Source of the DNA: Vreelandella sulfidaeris
GTDB lineage: Bacteria > Pseudomonadota > Gammaproteobacteria > Pseudomonadales > Halomonadaceae
DNA: 64,000 bases
NCBI GenBank assembly: GCA_007182875.1
Contig: AP019514.1
Coordinates: 3,906,001-3,970,000 of the forward strand
Reading direction: 5' to 3'
The notes beneath the pieces were generated by a model. That model was not told the DNA's origin and searched no databases. It worked only from the letters and a program-made list of their open reading frames with translations. The stretch's first letter is position 1; each line of letters begins with the position of its first letter. Positions 9,207 to 17,026 of the stretch are shown in pieces. The position numbers and the translations under genes are program-made.

Positions 9207-9952
9207 TTAAAAGTGGAACTTCACCAACGCACTGACGGCGCTTTCGGTATCCATCACGTTATCGGCCAAGCCATACTTATTCTCCCAGTAGGAGTACTCG
9301 ATACCTGCATAAAGCACACCAGGATGGCCGCGGTAGTGGCCAAGGTCGAGCTTCAACTGCGGATTGAAATGGAACTCAGCGTCGTGATCCGACGCGGCCG
9401 ATGAATAGTCGATATAGCCATCGAATAAAAGCGCGATGCGCCTAGTTCAAATGGCGCGCCCCAGGTGAGCGTAAGCTGAAGATCATCGGCAATTTCACTG
9501 TTATTGACGTAATAAAACGTGCTGTTGAAATATTGGGTACCCGGCACGTCCCAGGCAAAATTGATACCCGTTAGAATATTGGTAGCATCGGTACCACCAC
9601 CAAATTCGTAAGTACCCGCCAATGAGATATCTTTCATCGGCCCACGCTGTAAATCGACACCGCTGAGCCAACTAAGACTAAGTGCCGGTGAAAACTCACC
9701 GTAGAGGTCGTCGTCGCCATCGACCGAACCCCGCCCGTGGTTGCTGTCAACAAATAAGAAGGTGCCGCCCCAATCATGCGCGGTGACGTTCTCAAACGTC
9801 ACGTAGGTGTCGGTGCGCTCATCGCGGCCAAACGCTTCATATTGATCACTGTAAAGCAGCGAGATACTCGAATCTGAAAACAATTTTTCAGCCGATGCCA
9901 GTGGCGATATCAATATGGCAGCCGCCATACCAGCTGTGGATAAGTATTTCAT
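9207..9952 (-). CDS. Tsx/OmpK-type outer-membrane channel (frameshifted)
   Basis: A beta-barrel of the nucleoside-specific channel family (PF03502, Tsx/OmpK). It starts at the ATG at 9952 behind a GGGGGA ribosome site; the signal peptide ends near ISPLASA (residue 21). Recognisable segments are SLLYSDQYEAFGRDERTDTY, VTFENVTAHDWGGTFLFVD and GEFSPALSLSW. A one-base indel near 9425 changes frame, after which FHFNPQLKLDLG, GIEYSYWENKYG and the terminal VKFHF can be read, ending at 9207. It is 73 nt downstream of the NitT-type ABC permease on the same strand and may supply its substrate, although a small hairpin (9973-9989) lies between them. Confidence 0.8.
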
Positions 9953-10025
9953 TCGTTCCCCCGAAAGTAATCGCTGGCTCAATGCCAGCTTTTAGTACTG
10001 CAGCGATACGATGCCGCCGCAATGG

Positions 10026-10794
10026 TTAGCGCCCCTGGCCGCGATGCGCCCAGGCGGTCATACGTTTCTCTAATTGGGCAAAAGCTCGTACATCACCATG
10101 GCCATGGCGCTGATAACCAATAACCCTGCAAATACCAGCCCCATACGCATTTGCGAACCAGCGCTCATCATCAGGTAGCCAATGCCCTGATTGGATGCGA
10201 CAGTTTCCGACACAACTGTGCCAACAAAGGCCAACGTAATGGCGACTTTCAACGAGGCAAAAAAGTAGGGCAGCGAGCGCGGCAGACCCACTTTCAGCAG
10301 TACGTCCATCCGCCGTGCACCGAGCACTCGCAGCACATCTTCCATCTCGGGTTCTAGCGTGGCTAAGCCGGTAGCGACGTTGACCACAATGGGAAAGAAG
10401 CAGATCAAAAGGCGGTAAGAATTGCCGGCACCGAACCAATCCCAAACCAGACCACTAAAATCGGCACAAAGGCCACTTTGGGAATAGCATTAAAACCCAC
10501 TAACAACGGGTAGCATGCGTTATATAGAAAGCGTGACGAGCCGATAATAAAGCCCAACACCAACCCTACGGCAACGCCCAGACCAAAGCCGATCAGCGTG
10601 GTCCAGAAGGTTTGCCAGGAGTGCATGGCGATGGGGCCGGAATAAGTCACCAGCGCCTGTGCGGTCTCCAAGGCGCTAGGGAAGATAAAGCTAGGCACAT
10701 CAAATACCCGCACCGTGGCTTCCCAGATAATGACCAGTGCGGCCACTGCAATCCAGGGCGCCAATCGCTCTACTAACTGATTATGTTTCGTCAT
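10026..10794 (-). CDS. NitT/TauT-type ABC transporter permease (frameshifted)
   Basis: An inner-membrane permease of about 255 residues with six predicted helices. It starts MTKHNQLVERLAPWIAVAAL at 10794. The binding-protein-dependent transport (EAA) motif is VLRVLGARRMDVLLKVGLP, followed by VAITLAFVGTVVSE and NQGIGYLM. This arrangement is typical of the SsuC/TauC/ThiX group. Indels near 10408 (AAAA run) and near 10080 split it; the repaired end is AHRGQGR at 10026. It is the third gene of a binding protein-ATPase-permease operon, 14 nt after the ATPase. The substrate is not determinable from this gene. Confidence 0.85.
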
Positions 10795-10808
10795 AAGCGC
10801 GTCTTCTG

Positions 10809-11591
10809 TTACATACTGCGCACTTCACCAATCTGAGCGCGTAGTTCTTGCACTAGATCAATAAAGGGCTTTTGGTAAGTGGTTTCCAGTGCACGAGGGC
10901 GCGGCATTTCGATTGAACGCCGCTCAATCACCCGACCTGGGCGGCGACTCATGATATAGACGGTATCGGCCAGAAACGCCGCCTCGCGCAGATCATGAGT
11001 AACCAATACAACGGTAAAGCGCTGCGCTTCCCACAGGTCGCGCAGCACGCACCATAGCTCTTCGCGGGTAAACGCATCCAACGCGCCGAAGGGCTCGTCC
11101 AGCATTAACAGCCGGGGTTGATGAATTAATGCTCGACAGATCGATGCGCGCTGCTGCATACCGCCGGAAAGCTGCCAAGGGTATTGGTCTTCATAGCCTT
11201 CAAGCCCCACGGTCTTGAGCAGCTTGCGCGCCCAGTCAACAAACTCCTCGCGCCGCTTACGAAACTGATGGCGGTAAGGTTTGACGATTTCCAGCGGCAG
11301 CAAAACGTTATCCAGCGTAGTGCGCCAAGGCAGCAGGTTGGCGTTTTGAAACGCCATGCCGGAGATCTTCAGCGGCCCAGTCACCGGTTCTCCGTCTACC
11401 TTAATAGTACCGCCGGTCGGCGGTTGCAGCCCTGTACACAACTTCATGAAAGTGGATTTACCACATCCGGATGGCCCCACGAAGGCAACAAATTCGCCCT
11501 CGTGAATGCTCAAATCGATCGCTTCAATGGCATTACCGCTACCATCGTAGGCGTGGCTAACATCGTCAAACGTAACAAAACCAGACGCCAT
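10809..11591 (-). CDS. NitT/TauT-type ABC transporter ATP-binding protein
   Basis: An intact 260-residue ABC ATPase. Walker A is GPSGCGKST (about residue 39), the Q-loop lies in GMAFQNANLLPWRT, the signature is LSGGMQQRASICRAL, Walker B is LLMLDEPFGALD, and the H-loop is VTHDLREAAFLAD. The LLPWRTTLDNV segment after the Q-loop and the ALDAFTREELW stretch are characteristic of the SsuB/TauB/ThiZ group. It starts 2 nt after the stop of the binding-protein gene. It energises uptake by the adjacent permease. Confidence 0.93.
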   Translation of the reverse strand: MASGFVTFDDVSHAYDGSGNAIEAIDLSIHEGEFVAFVGPSGCGKSTFMKLCTGLQPPTGGTIKVDGEPVTGPLKISGMAFQNANLLPWRTTLDNVLLPLEIVKPYRHQFRKRREEFVDWARKLLKTVGLEGYEDQYPWQLSGGMQQRASICRALIHQPRLLMLDEPFGALDAFTREELWCVLRDLWEAQRFTVVLVTHDLREAAFLADTVYIMSRRPGRVIERRSIEMPRPRALETTYQKPFIDLVQELRAQIGEVRSM

Positions 11592-11593
11592 AC

Positions 11594-12653
11594 TTATTCG
11601 CCTTCTTGATCTAGCAGTTGGCGTTCACTGCTCGGCGGCAGGTAGCGAGAATTGAACACTTGGTCAGGCGACGGCAGCGCCGGCAGGTCATAGGCATCGG
11701 CAACCAGCTGGATGGCCTCGCGCAAGCGCTCTTCATCAACACCCCCACGCCATACTCGCGGGCATCCGGTGTATCTACCACGCTATCCAATGCCAATTTC
11801 AAACGGCGTGTTTCTATCTCCACATCAATCAAGCTATCGCGCTCACGTACGTACTCAATCGCTGCTTCAGGGTCTTTAAGCGTTTCGCCCAGGGCGCGAT
11901 TAAACGCCCGCAAAAAACCCTTGCACCGCCTCAGGATGTTCATCGGCAAACTCGTCGCTGGCGATAATGGCGTTGCCATATAGCGGTACACCATATTCGG
12001 GGAACGGCATAATCGTCAGCTCATCTTCACTCATACCTCGCTCTTCAAGGTTGAGCAGGCTGGTGAAGTAGAAACCGGTAATGGCATCCACATCGCCGCG
12101 GCTAAGCAGTGTTTCACGCAAAGAAGGGTCAACGTTCTGCCACTCAACAGCGTCAGCTTCCAGATCGTTGGCCTCGGCAAAAATACCCCAGGCGCGGTAA
12201 CCGGTATCGAAGGCAGGTGCAGCAATGGTTTTACCAGCTAAGTCCGCCGGGGATTCGATATTGCTATCCCTTGCGGGCAAAGACAGCTGCAGGCGTTCCA
12301 TCGTATACAATGTAAACACCGCTAATGCCGGGGCCATCGGGGTTTTCTGCGAGAAACTCGACCAGCGCATTGAGATCGCCAAAGCCCATTTCGTAGGCAC
12401 CCGAGGCAACACGATTAATCGCACCTGCTGAACCGCTGCCGGAGTCAATTTGAACATCCAGGCCCTCGTCGGCGAAGTAGCCGCGCGCTTCCGCCATTAG
12501 GAAAGGTGCCGCCGGGCCCTCAAAGCGCCAATCTAGTTGGAAGCGAATCTTAGTTTCTTCGGCATGACCCAGTACAGGCAGCCATAAGAAGACGGTAGCA
12601 CCCGTTAATACAGCACGTTTTAATCCGCTACAGAGCATTGATGAAGCGTTCAT
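11594..12653 (-). CDS. NMT1/THI5-like ABC substrate-binding protein (frameshifted)
   Basis: A periplasmic binding protein of the NMT1/THI5 fold (PF09084). The start is at 12653 and the signal peptide ends near LPVLGHA (about residue 30). Features are KIRFQLDWRFEGPAAPFLMA, GYFADEGLDVQIDSGSGSAG, MGFGDLNALVEFLAEN, and SPADLAGKTIAAPAFDTGYR. The segment IRFQLDWRFEGPAAPF resembles pyrimidine-precursor or riboflavin-type binders more than nitrate or taurine ones, but that is only suggestive. Indels near 12285, 11925 and 11740 break it. The pairing with a Tsx-type porin hints at a nucleobase-like or vitamin-precursor substrate (inference). Confidence 0.8.
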
Positions 12654-13056
12654 GGCAAGCGTCCTTGTATACAAAAACTGTCTTATACCTTTAGCACGAA
12701 CACTGCCATTTTTAATTAATTGCAATTATTTCAATAACTTAATTTATTTCCCTTCTGACACATACGATCACTCAGATAGACCTCCACGACACTGACCTAC
12801 CCTCAATGCGCTAATAAAGTGCGCATAAAAACATTCCGCACCAAAAACTTTCTTTATTAGACGTTGGTCTATATTACCGATATACTGTGACCAGTTTCCT
12901 GTCCTCGCGCCATTCTTTGAATGGCGCTTTTTACCCGCAATTTCCCTTTGTGTGTTCAGGAACCTCTTCACTGCCATGCGGCGTTAATCCGCTTAACGGT
13001 GCCTTTTGATAGGCTAAATTTCCGCTCCTTCCCGCTTCCCCATAAGGGTATTTGAT
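12654..13056. promoter_or_regulatory. Divergent intergenic region with nested inverted repeats
   Basis: This 403-bp gap separates the minus-strand ABC operon from the plus-strand BCCT gene. It holds CTAATAAAG (12811-12819) paired with CTTTATTAG (12852-12860) and, nested inside, GTGCG (12819-12823) paired with CGCAC (12838-12842). GTGCGCATAAAA at 12819-12830 is identical to a 12-mer upstream of tctC. No credible coding frame is present. It is a likely shared operator/promoter region; the binding factor is unknown. Confidence 0.5.
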
Positions 13057-14609
13057 ATGACCCAACCAAGCCCCAACCCTGAGGGCTCCCAACGTTTTTC
13101 GCTTGGCGATCCATTAGTGCTGACCCTCAGCATCGGCTTTATCGTCGCTTTTCTTGGGCTGTCCTTCTATGACGTTTCCCTGGTTGCGGACAGCATCAGT
13201 GCGAGTTTTGCCTGGACGGCATTGGTGCTGGGTAGCTACTTCCAGCTGCTGCTCTTAATGACGTTTTTCATTGCCATCGGCTTGGCCATGACCCCGGCGG
13301 GAAAAGCCAAAATCGGTAATCTGGATGCACCAGAAATGAGCACGTTCAAGTGGCTCTCGATCATTCTGTGCACGCTGCTGGCAGGTGGCGGGGTTTTCTT
13401 TGCTGCGGGTGAGCCGGTTTATCACTTTGTGGTGACGCCGCCTGCCTTTGATAGCGAAGCGGGCACTGCAGAAGCCGTTTCCGGTGCTTTGGGGCAGTCC
13501 TTTATGCACTGGGGCTTTATGGCCTGGGCCGTATTGGGGTCATTGACGGCAGTCGTTCTAGCGCATGCTCACTACGTGAAAGGGCAGCCGCTGCAGCCAC
13601 GTACGCTGCTTTACCCTATTCTGGGTGAGCGCTTAATGCGTGGCCCACTGGGTGGCTTGGTCGACGCCTGCTGTGTGATTGCGCTGGTGGCGGGCACCGT
13701 GGGCCCAATCGGCTTTCTCGCCACGCAGGTTAGCTTTGGTCTTCATGAGCTGTTTGGTCTGCCGGAAGGCTACACCGGCCAACTGATTATTCTGGGCATA
13801 CTTGCCAGCATTTATGTGCTCTCTTCCATGAGCGGCGTACACAAAGGTATTCAAATACTTAGCCGGTTCAACGTGTTATTGGCGCTCGCCATTGGGGCGG
13901 TGATTATTGTATTTGGCCCCACCCTGTTTCTGGTTAATAGCTACGTTTCAGGCATGGGCGCTTATATCAGTGAATTCTTCACCATGGCGACCATGACCGC
14001 TGAAACGGCACCAGCGTGGTGGATGCAGTGGTGGACAGTGTTCTTCTTTGCCTGGTTTATCGGTTACGCACCGGTAATGGCCATTTTGTGGCGCGTATTT
14101 CGCGCGGTCGCAGCATCCGCGAAATGATCATCGCCGTGGCGGTGCTGGCGCCGATTGCTACCACCGTGTGGTTTACCCTGCTGGGCGGTTCGGGCATTTA
14201 CTATCAACTCACTGGCGTGATTGATTTAACCGACGCACTGAATAACTTTCAGTTTGATGTCGCCACGTTAACCGTCGCCCAAGCACTGCCCGGCGGCACC
14301 TGGATGGCGCTGGCCATTTTGCTGCTAACGACGATTTTCGTAGCGACCACCGGCGACTCAATGAGCTACGCAATCGCAGTGGTCGGCGCGGGCCATGACA
14401 ACCCAAGCCCGGTAATGCGTGCCTTCTGGGGCATCGCCATGGCGCTAATGGCTGCCGTGCTGCTATATATGGGCGCCGGTCAGATTAGCGCGCTGCAGCA
14501 GTTCATTGTTATCACCGCGATTCCGGTGTCGTTGATCCTGCTGCCGTCACTCTGGAATGGCCCGCAGGCAGCTTATGCCATGGCGCGGGAACAGGGCATC
14601 ATTGAATAG
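13057..14609 (+). CDS. BCCT-family transporter (frameshifted)
   Basis: A betaine/choline/carnitine-type carrier of about 517 residues with twelve expected helices. It starts MTQPSPNPEGS at 13057. The family core is clear: GGVFFAAGEPVYHFVVTPP, GALGQSFMHWGFMAWAV, VLSSMSGVHKGIQILSRFN and, after repair, MAIFVARISRGRSIREMI. One missing T in the run near 14093 splits the gene; restoring it rebuilds this last motif exactly. The helix-8 motif reads WTVFFFAWF where glycine-betaine carriers have WTxFYWAWW, so two aromatic-box tryptophans are phenylalanine. The substrate may therefore not be betaine or choline. It is monocistronic. Confidence 0.88.
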
Positions 14610-14634
14610 GTAAGCCGCTCTAGCCCCAGCTCCC

Positions 14635-15456
14635 TTAAAGACTTTCCAGCAGCCGCAGAATCATTTGCGGCTGCTGATTGGCCTGGGCCAACATAGCAAT
14701 GCCTGCCTGCTGCAAGATTTGCGCACGAATAAGATTGGAAACTTCCTGGGCATAGTCAGCATCTTGGATGCGCGAACGGGCGGCGGAAGTGTTGACAATA
14801 TTGTTATTGAGGCCATCGATCACGCTCTCAAAGCGATTCTGCACAGCGCCCATATAGCTACGTTGGTGATCTAGCCGCTTGATAGCTTCATCAACCATAT
14901 CGATAGGCTTTTCCGTCCCACTGCCATCGTCCAGTACGCTTAAGCCTTCCAGCCCCAGCCCTTGTAAATTCATGGCTTCAAAACGCACCGCGATGCTATC
15001 GCCAGCGTTGGCACCGACCTGAATATGTAACGACCTGGTCTCATTGATCAGCCCAATGCCGTTGAAGTTACTTTGCCCGGCAATGCGGTCGATCTCTTCC
15101 AAGCATTGACCGATCTCATTTTGAATCGAAGCAAGGTCACCAGAGGAGTTGGTGCCGTTAGCCGCTTGCACACTCAGTTCGCGTATGCGCTGAAGGTTAT
15201 CGTTGATCTGATCGAGCGAACCTTCCGCTGTTTGCACCATAGAGATGCCATCATTGGTATTGCGGATCGCCTGGGTCATACCGCTGATTTGTGCCGTCAT
15301 ACGGTTGGCGATCGCCTGCCCGGCCGGGTCATCCTTGGCACTGTTGATGCGTAGCCCGGATGAGAGGCGCTGCATAGCGGTCTGCGTCGCTTGCTGACTG
15401 CCGCGCAGATTGTTTTGCGTGATGAGGGACATCAAGTTGGTGTTAAGGCTGAACAA
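14635..15456 (-). CDS. fliC: Flagellin
   Basis: A 273-residue flagellin. The conserved terminal domains are nearly all there is: D0/D1 at the N-terminus (FSLNTNLMSLITQNNL, QRLSSGLRINSAKDDPAGQA) and at the C-terminus (RIQDADYAQEVSNLIRAQIL, ending LRLLESL). The variable surface domain is minimal. The best start is a TTG at 15456 with GGAGG 6 nt upstream, restoring the family opening xxxNTNLxSLIxQNNL; the next in-frame ATG (15429) would delete nine conserved residues. An unusual Cys occurs in IGQCLEEIDRI where Arg or Lys is usual. It is isolated from other flagellar structural genes and behind a FliA-type promoter. Confidence 0.93.
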   Translation of the reverse strand: MFSLNTNLMSLITQNNLRGSQQATQTAMQRLSSGLRINSAKDDPAGQAIANRMTAQISGMTQAIRNTNDGISMVQTAEGSLDQINDNLQRIRELSVQAANGTNSSGDLASIQNEIGQCLEEIDRIAGQSNFNGIGLINETRSLHIQVGANAGDSIAVRFEAMNLQGLGLEGLSVLDDGSGTEKPIDMVDEAIKRLDHQRSYMGAVQNRFESVIDGLNNNIVNTSAARSRIQDADYAQEVSNLIRAQILQQAGIAMLAQANQQPQMILRLLESL

Positions 15457-15506
15457 CGCGCGCCTCCGGGGCGTTAGCCGACCAGGCAAGGGCGGCTATA
15501 TCGCTA

Positions 15507-15533
15507 TTATCGGCCTTCTGATGGAAATCATGA
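15507..15533 (-). promoter_or_regulatory. FliA (sigma-28) promoter of the flagellin gene
   Basis: On the minus strand TCATGATT is followed after 11 nt by GCCGATAA, a perfect sigma-28 -10 element with a 5-of-8 match to the TAAAGTTT -35 element. The predicted start lies about 45 nt before the TTG codon. The site overlaps the 3' end of folK. Confidence 0.75.
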
Positions 15534-15974
15534 GCGTTTTGCCGGTTCAAGCGTACGACCGCTGCTAGCGAGTACTTCATCGACCGGTGTTTTTACATAG
15601 TCGTGCTGATAGTAGCCTTCATCAACCACCTTTCCATCCCATGCCACAATGTCCAGATCCATCGTACGCGGTCCCGATTTAATTGTTCCCCGCACCCTGC
15701 CTAAACGATCTTCTACTTCTTTGAGATAGGCTCGAAACGCCTCATACTCAAGGTGCGTACTGACGAACAGCGCTGCATTTAAGAAATCAGGTTGTTGCTT
15801 GAAACCCACTGGCGTCGTGAGAATCGCTTTTGAACGAGCCAGCAAATTGCATTCACGGCCAATAATGTCGAGAGCTTGAGCGAAATAGTGGTCAGGGTCG
15901 ATATTCGATCCCAATGAGATTAAACACTCATGAAGGGGGGTAGCCTGCTCGGTAGGTAAAGAGGGTGATGGCAT
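15528..15974 (-). CDS. FolK-like hydroxymethyldihydropteridine pyrophosphokinase
   Basis: An intact 148-residue protein of the HPPK family (PF01288). The opening CLISLGSNIDPDHYFAQAL, the pterin loop TTPVGFKQQPDFLNAALFV, and the metal-binding GPRTMDLDIVAWDG with both aspartates are present. The C-terminus is short and lacks the usual VPHPR...FVLxPLxEIAPE ending; it reads HDYVKTPVDEVL instead. HPPK activates 6-hydroxymethyl-dihydropterin for folate synthesis. The divergent neighbour is a FolM-like pteridine reductase, so this copy may serve a pterin/monapterin branch rather than be the main folate enzyme. That assignment is inference from context and divergence. Confidence 0.8.
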   Translation of the reverse strand: MPSPSLPTEQATPLHECLISLGSNIDPDHYFAQALDIIGRECNLLARSKAILTTPVGFKQQPDFLNAALFVSTHLEYEAFRAYLKEVEDRLGRVRGTIKSGPRTMDLDIVAWDGKVVDEGYYQHDYVKTPVDEVLASSGRTLEPAKRS

Positions 15975-16167
15975 TGCAACATCCTATTCAAGTGGCACTT
16001 TCTAGAACAGCTCTATTGTGATACAGCGGTATAAATACCTTCAGGCCAGCGCTGCGTGCAAGCTCTGTACAAGTTATTGACAAACGTTACACTCACGCAG
16101 AAAGTCTTTTCATGCCCATTAATCTCTATGCCCATTAATATACCCAATAAACAGTAGGGAACGCTGT

Positions 16168-16925
16168 ATGCACCAACATGCTGCTCTGGTAACTGGCGGT
16201 GCCACTCGCTTAGGCCGGCACTTTGCTGAAGCCCTGGCCGATGCGGGTTATGACATCGCCTTGCACGTTAATCGCTCTCGCAACGAAGCTGAAGAAGTCG
16301 CTAAAGGCATTCGCGCCAAGGGACGCGAGTGTGAAATTTTCACTGCGATTTTTTGAGTGATCAGTTAAGCGAAGAACTAGGCGGTTTACTTCAGACGGCG
16401 AAGCGACGCTTTCCTGGCCTTAACCTGCTGCTCAATAGCGCTTCCGCCTATGAGCCTGCACCCATTGCCGCTACAGAACTCGCTATGCTGGAAACGCAGT
16501 TCCGGGTCAATATGTTTACCCCGCTTTTGCTAACACGCCACTTTGCCGAGACGGTTCATGAGGGCCAAGTGATCAATATCATTGACAACAAAGTGGCCTA
16601 CCACCAATACCCTTACGCGGCCTATTTACTCTCAAAAAAGAGCTTGGCGGAGATGACTCGAATGGCAGCGCTGGAGTTCGCTCCACGCATTCGGATTAAC
16701 GGCATTGCGCCTGGCGTGGTGCTGCCTGCCTCTCAGCGTACTAGCGACTACCTTGAGTGGCGCACTGAAGGAATCCCCCTTCAGCGCCGAGGCGAGCCGG
16801 CCCATCTGGTGCAAGCTTTACACTACCTGCTGGGCAATGCCTTCGTCGCTGGTCAAATTCTGTTTGTCGATGGCGGTGAATCAATCAATGTCGAAGGGCG
16901 CCACTCAGAAAACTATAGCCCTTAA
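16168..16925 (+). CDS. folM: FolM/PTR1-type pteridine reductase, SDR family (frameshifted)
   Basis: A short-chain dehydrogenase of about 252 residues. The cofactor motif is TGGATRLG, the TGX3RXG form characteristic of pteridine reductases, instead of the usual TGX3GXG. Other elements are the NSAS motif (LLLNSASAYEPAP), catalytic YLLSK near residue 156, and NGIAPGVVLP. One extra T in the run at about 16350 splits the frame after CEIFTA. FolM reduces dihydromonapterin or dihydrofolate with NADPH. It is transcribed divergently from the FolK-like gene with a 193-bp spacer, which supports a shared pterin pathway. Confidence 0.85.
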
Positions 16926-16960
16926 AAACCGTGACATTAGAAACAGTAACCCTTAAAACG

Positions 16961-16991
16961 CAGCGGGGCCACCCGAAGGTGACCCCGCTGT
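16961..16991. terminator. Terminator between folM and the MscS gene
   Basis: A 13-bp stem with one mismatch (16961-16973 with 16979-16991) lies between the convergent folM and mscS-family genes. Minus-strand readout is followed by CGTTTTAAG, so it best serves the minus-strand gene and may work both ways. Confidence 0.7.
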
Positions 16992-17026
16992 AGCGCTGAT
17001 AACGGCCGATTTACAATAACGACAGG

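Noticed and set aside
12768..12977. A 69-codon minus-strand frame in the divergent gap
   Set aside because: It crosses the nested inverted repeats and promoter region, and shows no motif or ribosome site.
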